From assembly GCA_016859345.1 (NCBI GenBank), contig CM029134.1, positions 16,419,560 through 16,483,559 on the forward strand: DNA of 64,000 nt, read 5' to 3'. A program made the position numbers and the translations under genes. This stretch comes from Istiophorus platypterus. Its lineage: Eukaryota > Chordata > Actinopteri > Istiophoriformes > Istiophoridae. Positions 9,165 to 20,383 of the stretch are shown one piece after another. Numbering within the stretch: the first letter of the stretch is position 1; each line of letters opens with the position of its first letter. The notes under the pieces were generated by a model. That model was given only the letters and a program-made list of their open reading frames with translations, was not told where the DNA came from and searched no databases.

Positions 9165-12100
9165 ATGCGCCACACAAAGCGAATGCGTTCCCCAGGTGTC
9201 TGGCTTGATGAGTACAGCTGGGAAGAGAGAATGGAGTGTCGTAAGCGAAAGAAACGAGATTCACACAGCAGCGAAAGGGAAAATAAGTCCAGAAGAACTC
9301 ACCGTCACCACAAGACACATGAAGGGTAAATATCTATCTGGTATTTGTTGTGTAAAGTACCTACTAACAATTTAAGATCTTATTAGTGATTTAGTTTCTT
9401 AAGATATGCATTTCTACCTGTGTAGAACAGTGTGTAATAAGCCAGAGAATGTGAAGGAGCAGTGAAGTGTTAAAGCAAGTCTTAGACCTACTCAAAATTG
9501 CACTTAGCTGTGTATAATATTAGTCTGCATTATAGTTATATTTTGCAGTAAAGCCCTTTATATGCCCACAATCCCATCATATCCTATACATAAAAGAATG
9601 TTGCCAAAGTTAAGAAAAATATCAGAAGGAGAAATTAAAAAAAACAACAAAAAAAACATATCTTGTGCCTTTTTAACCTCGTCCTAAATTTGTAGACCCA
9701 ACTGAAGCCAGATAGGAAGATATGTGGATAATCAGTTCAGATGCTACTGATGTCAAATATGCTACTCAAGACTAATATTCATTTTAAAGCAAGAAAGGAA
9801 AGCATTGACACTGGTTAAATTAGGGAGCAAATGTTTACAAATGCAGGTCAGGTAGGATTTTCAAAATGGTGTGCTTGTGCGGCTGTGTTTTGCAATGACC
9901 TTCCAGTTAAGCTGGTGAGGCTTCAGATTTGTAAATGACTCTTGCACTCCATTTTGACAGTGTTATGCGCACTGTAGCACACAGCCTCATACATATGTAT
10001 AACTTTCAGTGTTTGGTTTCTTAGCAATATTTCTGATTAACATACTTTTGAAAGGGATTCATTTTATACCAAATGATAAGTTAATTTGTTAATTTCCTGG
10101 TGAAGTGATATGCAGTGTTTATATGTTAGTAATTCTACCCTTTTTGTGGGCGTTAATGATGGCCAATGGGGTTACATCAGATGTTTGCAGATCTACTCTA
10201 ATTTTAATCTTGTAGAGAGGCAGACTTCTTCCTGGAAGACAACTGACACCACTGGGGTGCAAGGGTCCTTGGGTTTTCTTGGTCTTTTTTAGATGCTTAG
10301 GGTGCAAACATGACCTGCTTGTTGTGGGCAGGCAGAAAGTGAATGTAAACAGTCTGAAAAACTCAACTCAATTATTGAGCAGACATTATGGTGTTTAACA
10401 GCAAGGTACATAAAAGGAACTATTGCAATGTAAAAAGAATTCTTATATAAGTAAAAAAAAACATCCCTTGAGATTTCCTAAGGCCTCTGCATTTCTTAAT
10501 GGCTGACATTGTACCACACAATTGTTAACTTTTTGCTATAGCAAGTTCTGCAGATGTAGAGTCACTTATTGTATTACACTTTATCAGTTTTTACTGAAAA
10601 GCTTTTAGCAACTCTGAATGCATCATACTTTGACCCTGCCAATTTGGCTCTCTGTCAAAGTGCATGAATTTTAAGGAAGGCATGCCTTTGGTTGCCAAAG
10701 AGACGGCATATTAATGTTAAAACTAACCAAATGTGTGACACTACATATTTGCCTTGCATCTGCACTCCCCCCGGAAACACTATTTGGACAGTGATAACAG
10801 TTGTGCCCTCTCATTGAACAGGATGCTTGGATTTGGTGGCTGTAAATTGGTATTTTTCTAATTAAAAGTGTTACATAAAAGGACTCAAGAGGACAGAATG
10901 TCTAGCAATAAGCAGACAGTTTGCACCATCATATCCAGTCTTCTTCATAGAGCTTGATCACAGACAGGAAACTAGGCTGTTTTTGACCTGACCTATGCTT
11001 TGAAGTCCTTTTTTTTGATCTGTATGTGCCTCCCCCCTTTTTAATTGCAGGCAGTACCTGGAGACCCGCAATTTGAACCAGAGACTCGACTCTCGGGAAG
11101 GACACACCCACGACCACAGTTTAGACGTGGCCTGTGAGGAGAACAGTCGCGAAGGCACATGTAAGAACAGAGACATTGACTGGCACCACTACAGCAAGTC
11201 ATCAGGACGCAGTGGTCGGAGCGGTCGGAGCAGGCGGAGCAGCCGCAGGCACCAAGACAGACGGCGTAGGCGTAGCCACTCTCGCCCCAGGTCCTCCACG
11301 GTATGGGAAACTCCTTCTCCCCTATGCCCCCTCCCCTGTCTATACCACCAAAACGAAAGGGTCATTATCACTGGTGTTCAGCCAATGCTTAACACCTATC
11401 TCTTTGTCTCTGTATCTCTGTGCGTGTCCTATTAATCATGATTTCCAGTAATGACAAGTAGAGGTCTAGGGGGCTGACGAAGTAAAGGATTGTGAGTGTT
11501 TTATAGATTTGCAAGAGAAAAGTGGACCCAGTGTTTGTGCTGAAATCTTAGTGGGCAGTTAAGGAACGTGATAGCAAAGAGTTACAAAGAACTACATGTA
11601 GAAAGACTGTAATCACTCAAGTTCAGTTTTTTCTGTACTACTCTGAGAAAGTATCTCATCTGAAAATCTTGTTGCCATGTTTTTCTTCTGTAACACACAC
11701 TATGTGGTGGCTGGCGCCCAATTTCTCTGACGGGGCTGAATTTGAATTTGCTGCTCCGTCCTTCCGTCCATTCGCCTGGCGGTGTTACTGAACGGGCCGA
11801 ATCTATCCACCCCTACACCTCCCCCCCTTGGCCTGGTTGAATGAATGACGGTGTCGCATTGTGGTGGCCTGGTGCTGGCTGACTGATGGGTTATTGATGT
11901 GATGGCGGATTGCGGCGGTTCCGGTGCAGAGGAGGAGCCATCACCGCAGGAGCAGGAAAAGATCCAGGAGTGTTGAGGATGATGACGAGGGTCACCTCAT
12001 CTATCACAGTGGAGACATGCTGAGAGCGAGATGTATAGAATATATACCTTTTTTTTTCTACTGTTGTACACACTTTGTGTCTCTCACTCTCTTGTTGTCT

Positions 12101-14651
12101 GGTTTTTATTGCCAAACATTAATTTAGTGGATCAAGTATTTGGGCCAGTAGACTTTATTTTTTAGGATAGATTTTGCTTGTCAGTGTAACATATGTAGCA
12201 TTGAGTTGTATGCCAGTGTTGAGAAGCTTGTTATAGTAGTGTATCTAAACAGCAATTTAACATGAGGCAGTGAACCAGCCAAAGGACAGTGTTTCACTTT
12301 GTCACTGCCGTGCTTCTAACTTACACTCTCTATTTTCTGTAGATGAGATTGTGTGTACTCTAGGAGAGGGTGCCTTTGGGAAGGTCGTTGAATGCATTGA
12401 TCACTCTAAGTAAGTATTGATCAGAAAATATTCCTTGTTGCTACATGTTCATTTTTTAAATTTTTTTTTCCAACATTTTTTTACCACACTTTCTCCCTCA
12501 TTTGAATTAAATAAATAAATAAATTAATTAATTAAATTTTTATGTTTTCAGTGATGGAGCTCGAGTGGCTCTGAAGATCATTAAAAACATAGACCGCTAC
12601 CGTGAGGCGGCTATGTCTGAGGTAGAGGTGCTTGATCAGTTGAAGTCTCTTGACTCTGACAGGAAATAGTAAGTCAATCCAATATAACTTCATACCACAA
12701 AAATCAGATAATCTTGATGTTATCACATATGACCAAATGTACCGAATTTGCCAGGTGAGAAACTTAATTCAAATCTTATGTAACCTTCTTCCTCTTTAGT
12801 GCTTGTGTGCGCATGCTGGACTGGTTTGAATACCATGGCCACATTTGTATTGCCTTTGAGCTGCTTGGCCTCAGCACCTATGATTTCCTCAAGGAGAATA
12901 ACTTCCAGCCTTTCCCCATTGAACACATCAGACACATGGCATACCAGATCATCCAAGCTGTTCGATGTGAGAACTAGACACATGCACAGAAAATTCAGTA
13001 TATTTCTCCCCCAAAAAAGCGCCTGGTTTAAAATGTATGCGATCTTGTCTTTCAGTTTTGCACACCAACAAGCTGACTCACACAGATCTGAAACCTGAGA
13101 ATATTCTCTTCATTGATTCAGACTATGATATGGAGTACAATCCTGAGAAAGTAAGCATCCTACATATTTAACCCAAAAAATTTATACCTGCAAAATTCTA
13201 AAACTCATTGTTTACGCAGTTTGCTGTGTGAATAAATGATTTTTGTTTTTGTCCTCAGAAACGGGATGAACGAACATTGAAGAACCCAGATGTGAAGATT
13301 GTGGACTTTGGTAATGCCACATATGAACACGAGCACCACACCTCTGTGGTGTCAACACGTCACTACCGCGCTCCTGAAGTCATTTTAGGTCAGTGGCTGT
13401 TTTTAAAAAGACTTGACTAAAGCTTTGGATTAGCTTTGGAAACGTCATTATTGGTGACCTTTTTACTCAGGTAACATTGTCTCTTTCAGATCTTGGCTGG
13501 GACCATTCCTGTGATGTCTGGAGTGTAGGCTGTATTCTCATCGAGTACTATCTTGGATCGACACTCTTCCAGGTAGGTGGCAGTAGAGATCATAATGAAA
13601 CTATAAACACTTGTTACATTTGCCATGGCATTTATTAACCTGGCTGATATTGTTTCCATATTCAGACCCATGACAGTAAAGAGCACCTTGCTATGATGGA
13701 GAGAGTCTTGGGCCCCATCCCATCAAACCTCCTGCAGAAAACCAGGTAAGAGCCCATTAACAGTACTCTGTGAAACAGTCATGGAAGAATTTTCAACACC
13801 ATTTGTTATAATCCCTCTAACTTAAGCATTACGGAGTGTTAACTGAATGGTTTTTATTTGAAACTATGGAGTGATTTTCTGCTAAATAATTACCATGATC
13901 TGTGTAGGAAACGGCGGTATGTTCACCGGTGCAAGCTGGACTGGGATATGCACAGTTCTTCCGGGAGATATGTCAGGAAACACTGCAAACCCCTCATGGT
14001 AAGAGGAATGGTGCTGGAGACAGCTGCATAGTCAGTGCTGGACTGATATTGTAAACTAAAAATCACAATTTAAAATATTTTTTTTAAATCAAAATGAATA
14101 TAAATGAAATAGTTTTTTGTTAAATGTGTATAAGTACACTTTCCAACAAATCCAAAACTCTGCAGTTACCTTGTTGTGAAAAATAATGGAATGAATTTTG
14201 ATCTTGCCATGTAATTCTTTGACGGATGGAACCCAAATGTATTCCCAAAGTGTGTTCCACAAGCCAAAAATAAGATATACACTATAGTGTCCACTAGCTA
14301 CTTGGTTTATGTTATAGTAGTGCACATGTGATTTAAAGCATCATTTAAAATGTAAAGCACTATGTTAATTATGGCTTTTTTTTCAACTAACAATTGTCCT
14401 TGCTTTCCCATCAGCATTACATGGTGTCTAAGAGTGAAGACCACCACCTGCTGTTTGACCTGATAGAAAAGATGATGGAGTATGACCCCGCTAAGCGCCT
14501 CAGTCTTGAACAGGCGCTCCGACACCCCTTCTTCTCCTGCTACAGCAATAGCAGCAGCAGCAGCAGCAGCAGCGGCAAAAGCAGCAGCGGCAAAAGCAGC
14601 AAAAGCAGCAAAAGCAGCAGGAGTCACAGTAGTAGCAGCAAAAAAGACTGA
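9165..14651 (+). CDS. clk4: CDC-like kinase 4 (LAMMER dual-specificity kinase), complete
   Basis: This nuclear dual-specificity kinase phosphorylates SR splicing factors. Coding exons: 9165-9325, 11051-11300, 11930-12032, 12343-12409, 12552-12668, 12800-12966, 13056-13150, 13259-13388, 13490-13572, 13666-13745, 13908-13998 and 14415-14651. All joins are in phase and give 526 residues; human CLK1 and CLK4 have about 480. The start ATG follows the exon 2 acceptor directly and opens with MRHTKR, as in CLK1/CLK4. An Arg/Ser-rich region covers about 100-152, followed by [16 protein letters not shown]. Kinase motifs are GEGAFGKV (179-186), VALK with K202, alpha-C E217, HTDLKPEN with catalytic D299, DFG (336-338), [10 protein letters not shown] and the LAMMER signature [12 protein letters not shown] (397-408). 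All key residues are present. After HPFF the protein ends in an extra Ser/Lys-rich tail. Assignment over clk1 or clk2 rests on the N-terminus and on col23a1 adjacency. Confidence 0.93.
9326..11050 (+). other. clk4: clk4 intron 2
   Basis: This 1.7 kb intron separates the start-codon exon from the RS-domain exon. Both boundaries keep the reading frame (the GG donor end plus G completes a Gly codon). The interior is AT-rich, and I see no further exon or RNA gene in it. Confidence 0.7.
11930..12032 (+). other. clk4: clk4 exon 4, candidate regulated cassette exon
   Basis: This 103-base exon encodes the end of the RS region and the [14 protein letters not shown] linker before the kinase domain. 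Its length is not a multiple of three. Joining exon 3 (ending 11300) directly to exon 5 (starting 12343) shifts the frame and reaches TAG at 12361-12363 after six codons. The corresponding mammalian CLK exon is known to be skipped, giving a truncated kinase-less form under autoregulation. The donor (AT|GTATAG) is weak. Skipping here is inferred, not shown. Confidence 0.6.
14550..14645 (+). repeat. clk4: AGC trinucleotide repeat in the clk4 coding sequence
   Basis: Eight consecutive AGC codons (14550-14573) are followed by a degenerate run of AGC, GGC and AAA codons to about 14645. In the clk4 frame it encodes Ser with spaced Gly and Lys. The minus strand is open as a poly-alanine shadow frame, which is not a gene. 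Confidence 0.95.
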
Positions 14652-15225
14652 ACTCCTGAACCTGTAAACTTGTGACCTGTAACCTCGGTCATGGCCTGGC
14701 TGTCACCATGACATTTATCATGGTGCTCAGTGCTGGCCTCTACATCCTGACTCTCCGGGAGAGGTGCACCTTAACTGACTGTATCAGTCCACTGCCCTGC
14801 TTGGCTCTTTCCTATCCCTAAGCCGGTGTATTTCTTAATCGCACGAATCTGCAAACTTTGTTTTCATCTGTGGAATGTTCTTTGTGACGATCCCCTAAAA
14901 AGAATTCTATTTATTTGCGATTATAATTAACTCATAGAGCTGTTTTTTCTTTTTTTTTTCCTGATTTCTTGTTTTGTCCATGTCCTGTCTTTGTATTGTC
15001 AACTAGATGATGGGACATGTAACCGACTGAGAAATGCTTTACTCTGCTTCTGTTTCACCAGTCATAATTTATTGCATTTTAGATGTAAAAAAAGCTATTG
15101 CAGGCAGGAAAACCCTTGTGTATATAGAATTTGTTAAGATATTTCTTTTTTTTTCACTGACTGGTTATGGTACTTTTGCATTATCATGTACATTTTCTCA
15201 ATAAACGTGAACAGACGACATGAGT
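14652..15225 (+). other. clk4: clk4 3' untranslated region
   Basis: This is about 570 bases from the clk4 stop to the inferred cleavage site, with several T-runs. It ends at a canonical AATAAA with a GT-rich element after it. I see no other feature. Confidence 0.75.
15200..15205 (+). terminator. clk4: poly(A) signal AATAAA for clk4
   Basis: A canonical AATAAA lies about 550 bases past the clk4 stop. A GT-rich element (GAGTGTGTCTTGTGTT) follows about 15 bases further on, the expected arrangement of a vertebrate cleavage and polyadenylation site. Confidence 0.8.
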
Positions 15226-15239
15226 GTGTCTTGTGTTAA

Positions 15240-16491
15240 CCATTCAGTGAGTGAGAAACGTTTTCTGATGTGGTGCAGTAGCTGCATCACACCGCAGGAT
15301 GACAGTAAAGAGCTTTTGTATGACTGCAAAAGTCTGAAGTAACATCGCTGCAGACATGCTCGTAGAGCTACTGGCGCATAAAGAACAGACTATAGTCTCT
15401 GCGCTGACTTGTAGGAACCAAACCTTATCTCAATGTGCTTCTGAACGTTTCCTTATTGTGACACTTGGGCCTCGTTTATGCGGAGCGAAAACGTAGACGC
15501 AGTAAAATGAACATGTTCCACTGAAACGACACTGGTCTCGACGAGACCCCTAATTTCACAGTAAAAACAGTGGGTTACGCAAAAGGATGAGGAATATTCC
15601 AAACTGCATCATTAGACAAAATAAAATCCCGTATCGGGATTGAAGGTGGGAAAACCAGTGGACTAGTGGCCCTGACGGTTTCTGACCAGAAAGCTGATAT
15701 GTGAATAATACCTGTCATGAGGAGAAGCGCCGTCCGCAGGACATTGTGCGCAAAATGCGCTCCTTAGTGAAAAGGGTAGGTCGTCATAACTCTAGACTCG
15801 GTTTCCAAAGCCATTACTGTCCGATTGAGTATTTCTATTAAAACTCAACAAAGTTCGCAATCTGTTGCGTCGACGAGGCCGATGGCCACCTGCCACAGCT
15901 CCAGCTGCCCATATAATGGACTATAATGGATTTGGAAACGATTGTGAAAATAATACTGGCGTCGCGGACCCTAACATCGCGAACTGAGGCCCCCTAGAGT
16001 GGTCAGAAGCGGACCGAGCCAAGCCGGCGCAGTCTCACTCAGCTGTCAATCTGCGGCTTCCCACGTGGTCCGCAGGGCGGGCGCATCTCGACCGGTTGAA
16101 CATGCAACCTTTAGGGAGCCAAACAATTGGGCCCCACCGGTAGTTGCACTTGCAGATCCGCGTAGGATACTCCCCAACAGGAAGACAACGACCTGCGAGT
16201 CAGGAGGCGCCTCTCCTCTGGTTGGCATCCAGAACGCTCCCATCTGTGCGCGGCGTAAACCCGGTGCGCACTTCTGCTGCCTCTTGTTCCAAGACTAATT
16301 TAAGACCGCGCTTTGAACCCTGAGCCTAGTGTGCTGGAGCTGGTTGTTGTGAATGCGTTAAGAGCGCTGCATAGTTAGTCCGCAGGGGCTCATTGCAATT
16401 TTGTTGCAGAGCTACACCAGAAAGACACAGGCTAATTTTTTTTTTTGATAATTTTATTATCTCCAAGCCAACTTTGAAGCAGGATTTCAGC
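15240..16491. other. col23a1: Intergenic region and col23a1 upstream/5'UTR
   Basis: This region lies between the clk4 poly(A) site and the col23a1 start codon. The section from about 15840 to 16330 is CpG- and GC-rich and is likely the col23a1 promoter and CpG island. No TATA box was recognised. An oligo-T run lies at about 16436-16446, in what should be 5'UTR. The open frames at 15999-16298 (+) and 16046-16243 (-) reflect base composition and match nothing. Confidence 0.5.
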
Positions 16492-16785
16492 ATGGATGCA
16501 GCCAGCGAGTCTATCGGGGAGCGTAAGCCGGCGTGTCGGTGTACCCCAAAGTTTGCGGTCCAGCGCTGGCCGCCAGGTTTTCCCATCGCCCTGTGCCTGC
16601 TGATGTCCCTGAGCTCCATCACCGTGTGTCTCCTGATGAGCTTCAAGACCCTCCAGCTGGAGAGCCGACTGCAGATGGAGCTGGACAAAGCGTCCGTCTT
16701 CCACCCGCCGCACAGAGCTTTTCTCAACGAGGATGGGACCTTAATTCCAGAGCTGAGCACCTCGATAGGGAAGCTCGTGGAAGAG
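16492..16785 (+). CDS. col23a1: Collagen type XXIII alpha 1, first coding exon
   Basis: This 98-codon exon encodes the N-terminus of a type II transmembrane collagen. The ATG is in strong context (A at -3, G at +4). Residues 1-26 form a short cytoplasmic tail rich in basic and Cys residues. Residues about 27-51 (starting PPGFPIALCLLMSL) form the signal-anchor membrane helix. A heptad-like stretch follows (LQLESRLQMELDKA), like the trimer-forming coiled coil of membrane collagens, then a linker ending at Glu before donor GTACAT. The layout fits collagens XIII, XXIII and XXV. Gene identity rests on the next exon and on the position next to clk4, as for human COL23A1. Collagen XXIII sits at the cell surface, can be shed, and takes part in cell-matrix adhesion. 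Confidence 0.85.
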
Positions 16786-17425
16786 GTACATGTCGTCTAT
16801 CGCTGGATTTAATTTAAACCAGTTGTTTTTGATAAATACATGTGTTGTTCGCATGGAGCTCTAATAGAGGCGCTGCTCGCCCTTGCGCGGAGTGTGCGTA
16901 AAAACCGGAAACATATGCAGCGGGGTTTGCAAACGCATAGACTTGGCACGTTTTGGTAACTGTACTCTAATGGTCCCTCCTAAAATGATTCCCCCTCTAA
17001 TGTATGACCTTAGGGATCAACCATATATGCAGCTGGGCAATTAGTGTGCAGTTAAAGCTCTTTATTGGGTGACATAACCACTGATGATAGACACCAACCT
17101 ATAATTTAATTACGTGGAAAAAAAACCCTTTCATTCTAGGACTAGATGTAATGGGAGAAAGTTTATGATCTCATAATTGTAGGTGGTAGCCACTGAGATT
17201 ATTTTAATCTCGTTCCTTTCTACTGATGTTTGTGTGATGATATCCATTTGTCCATTTTTTTTCTTGATAAATTTGACCAGTTCTGTAGCCCTTAAGACCA
17301 TAAGTCTACTTAAAGCAAAAGAAAAATTGCACTTTATCATTTACACTGTTTTGCCTTGAGAATGCATATTATCCATGTGTAGAGGGGACTGGGATCTTAC
17401 TCTGGAAATTGCTCTGTGTCTGCAG
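16786..17425 (+). other. col23a1: col23a1 intron 1
   Basis: This 640-base GT-AG intron joins two col23a1 exons in phase 0. It is AT-rich, and I see no other feature. Confidence 0.8.
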
Positions 17426-17495
17426 AAAGTGGTCGTGCTGGTGCCAAAAATACGGACAGCAAGGGATGTTGGCCAAGAGTGCTCCTGTCCTCCAG
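17426..17495 (+). CDS. col23a1: Collagen type XXIII alpha 1, second coding exon
   Basis: This 70-base exon encodes the linker between the coiled coil and the first collagenous domain. It reads from Lys-Val-Val through KIRTARDVGQECSCPPG, with the last Gly codon split across the donor GTATTT. Human COL23A1 and COL25A1 carry an almost identical KIR(T/I)AREAPSEC block followed by PPG, the start of the Gly-X-Y repeats. R-T-A-R is the RxxR furin-type site at which these ectodomains are known to be shed. The two Cys residues are conserved in the family. The exon joins exon 1 in phase. The next exon, which should start Gly-X-Y sequence, was not found in the window. Confidence 0.85.
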
Positions 17496-20319
17496 GTATT
17501 TGTGTCTGTTGTTCGAAGCATTAGTACCACTTGCCAGAACATATAAACAAAACAAGCAATATACTACACAACAGTACCCTGTCTCAGGTAAACATTACAG
17601 TTTAAGCTCGACTGACTGCTCATAAAACCAGATTTTCTCTCTGCTTTTGATGCTTTAGGCAGCATTCCTGGACTTCTTGAGTGTATCTTTGTTTGCGTGC
17701 TCGTCTTTTTCTGTGTGGGGGCATTTTGACCCCTAAACCTGTGAAGGGCCCAAACTGTGACAGCAGGGGCTCGACACTCAGCAAATCAGTGGGGCTGAGA
17801 TGTCCAGCCCTAGCCCTGCAGCCCTGTGTCAGTGGGGGATGCTCACTTTAATAGATGGAGCAGCCGTGTGCCAAGATTGGCCACATTTGGCTTGTGGTGT
17901 TCATTACAGGGCTTGTGATAGTTCCTAGGGTGGAGAACAGTGTGTGATCCGCATCTTGTTACACACAGACACCCCCATATGCCTGTGAATTAAAGAAAGA
18001 TGGTATTACTTTCATTTTGGGTAAATTTGCTGGCATGATATTTGATGTGATGCATGTGCTCTGAGGCACCCACACATTTTGAGGAAGCATGAACGACGGT
18101 GGGTGTGACTCACCAATCAGCAGTGCATTTAATGGTTTACGTGGGCTATTGTAGCTCACCTATAGAAAGGAAAGTTTTGGTTTATGGAAAGAAGAATCCT
18201 TTGGTTTGCAGCAACAGGGTGTGTGTGTGTTTTATTCCCAGCTCAAGTGGAATCTTGCTTTTGTTTCTGAAGAAAGGATAACTGCTTGCACACATTTTCA
18301 GCTCCCTCATTTTTGTATCGTGGACTCGAGGCAGCGGTTGAGTTTTTAGGGTGCTTATCCAAAGATTTGGTAGAATTTCTCTCCCTGGCTTCTGTCTTTC
18401 TTTCTCTTTCTCTTCGTCTGCGGGTGTGAATATAGCCCTGCAACAACAAGAACAGGTGAAAGCGTTCATGAGTGGAATTCCTGGCCCACTTTCAACACAT
18501 TCTGTTTTCCACTCTGAAGTCTGCTGTGCCAAGATAGCTTGCTTGCTCTGCCTGGCTGGTCAACAGAGTTGGTGCAAGTATTTGTTGTTTGCTTTGGAAT
18601 CAGCAGGGCCAAAGCCACTGATACTATTAATGCTGGTTGCAGGTCTTTGTTGTAGTTCCACTTCTGACACTCGGTGCATTCCCACTAATTATGACTCAGT
18701 AGAAATGTAATCAGGCATGTACCTTGTAAAAAGCTCACTGATTTGGGTTAGCCCGCACTGTCCTACTCGTGCATTTTTTTGTAAGGACTCCCTTAGATCA
18801 TATTATTGTATTGATGTGGCATCCAGTTTTCCTTTCAGTTTCCCTGTAGTTGTGTAATCAAACTGCTTTGTGATTGCAATAAAACCCCATCCACAAATAT
18901 TCAGTAATCTATTTAAATTTCTCTTTTCTAGCCTTTTGAATATGGTGCTTGGCTGTTTTTTTTATGGTGGCTTTGATGTGACAGAATGCCTGTGGACATG
19001 TATTTTTTTTTCATTTCTCAGTAATTAGATTGCTCAATACAGACTTGTTATTATTCTCAATAAAATGTGTTTATTTCTAAAGAGGGTTTTTCAGCTGATC
19101 AACTCTTTCTTTGACGCTTTGTGTGTAGGAAGACACATGCACTGGGTACCGTCGGGGGTCTGCATTTGTTTGTGCCAAGTACGCTACATGTGATTTATTT
19201 AAAATGTTTTCATGTGTATTTATCTGAGCTGTGCTTCTGTGCCTACATGTGTGCATCCCGCTTGTGTCCTTGTGAGAGAGTGTACAAACTGTATCATAGT
19301 CCAGTGTGGCTACGTGAGTGCGTGCGTGTGTGCGTGCCTGAGTTTCGGTCCCTGAACCTTTGAGGGGCCGACAGGCAACTCTCTCAACAGGACACTGTAA
19401 GAGGAGACTTTTCTCTCCCTTTAGCAACAACTCTCGCCACCTGAAACTATAATCTCTCATCGACAGGATCACAGGCCAAGGTATTTCTGCCCGTATGTGT
19501 GTGTGAGAGACGCGCTGCCAAATAGCATGAGTGGCATTTCTGCCATTAAAGCTATGCCCTCCACATCAGTGTGCTCACCTTTCAGCCTGCATGAGGACAG
19601 GGACCCAACAGGGGGCAGCACTTCCGCAGCAGCACTGGAAGTGATGATGCTGAATTTGTCATTGCCATTTCTGACTGAATGACTTCTTTCTGATGGAGGA
19701 AAAAAAGTATTCTAGATGCAAGACCCCCTGTTTCAGTTACTGCTGGAGTAGCAGATACACTGTCTATAAACAGAATTTGACCACAGGCTCTTTTAACTCT
19801 TGTGTCCCATCAATGGAAGTGAGCATTGTGACACTTTTATGCTCCCAGGTACGACACGGCCAGTAGTCATTAGGGATTAGGCAAACTATGTCACAGAGTC
19901 CAACTCTGCTTACAAGCTTCACGTGTTTGCAATTAACACCCGCCTGTTCCCTCAACAGACACACACAACGTATGCTCGCAGACAAACTTATGCACAGATT
20001 CATTACTTACACATGAACATAACACCTTTATGGGGCCTTGGCTAATTAGAACCATATGGGGGCTGTATTTGTCCTGTCTAGGGGGAGTATATTGTCATCT
20101 CTGCAATTTGCATTTAAAGGCTCTTTAACAGTTCTGACGCAGGCTAGGGGCACAAAGTCTGCCCACACTTGGGCATGGGCCCAAAAACCTAAATGCCAGC
20201 CAGAGACACCCATCAATATCACACACTCACCAGTCACCGATGACTTTGCAGCAAGAGAGGGTGCTAAAACAATGCGGGCATCAACCGGTGGCTGCTTTTC
20301 TTAGTCTTTAGGTGCTTTA

Positions 20320-20383
20320 GGAAATTGTGATGGACATTTTCCCCTATTTTCCTAATATTTTATAGAACTAACAATTGAGTAAC
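20320..20383 (+). repeat. Fragment of a dispersed teleost repeat (ATTAATCG family, 3' part)
   Basis: The segment starting GGAAATTGTGATGGACATTT and ending in a degraded CAATTGAGTAACC resembles the 3' part of an interspersed acanthomorph repeat. As I recall it, that repeat runs from an ATTAATCG-rich start to an ATTAATCG-rich end. The larger piece at 36095-36305 represents the other part of the same family. The family name is not known to me. Confidence 0.5.

Noticed and set aside
14307..14627. Minus-strand poly-alanine reading frame of 106 residues
   Set aside because: It is the antisense of the AGC repeat in the last clk4 exon; the plus strand carries the conserved kinase end.
9165..14651. 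Assignment to clk2 or clk1
   Set aside because: The MRHTKR start and [11 protein letters not shown] block are of the CLK1/CLK4 type, not CLK2. Synteny with col23a1 favours clk4, though fish CLK1/4 naming is not fully settled.
15999..16298. GC-rich 99-residue frame upstream of col23a1
   Set aside because: It shows no family motif and lies in the probable CpG island; the frame is explained by base composition.
16492..17495. Assignment to col25a1 or col13a1
   Set aside because: The KIRTAR block is shared with col25a1, but adjacency to clk4 and the short cytoplasmic tail favour col23a1.
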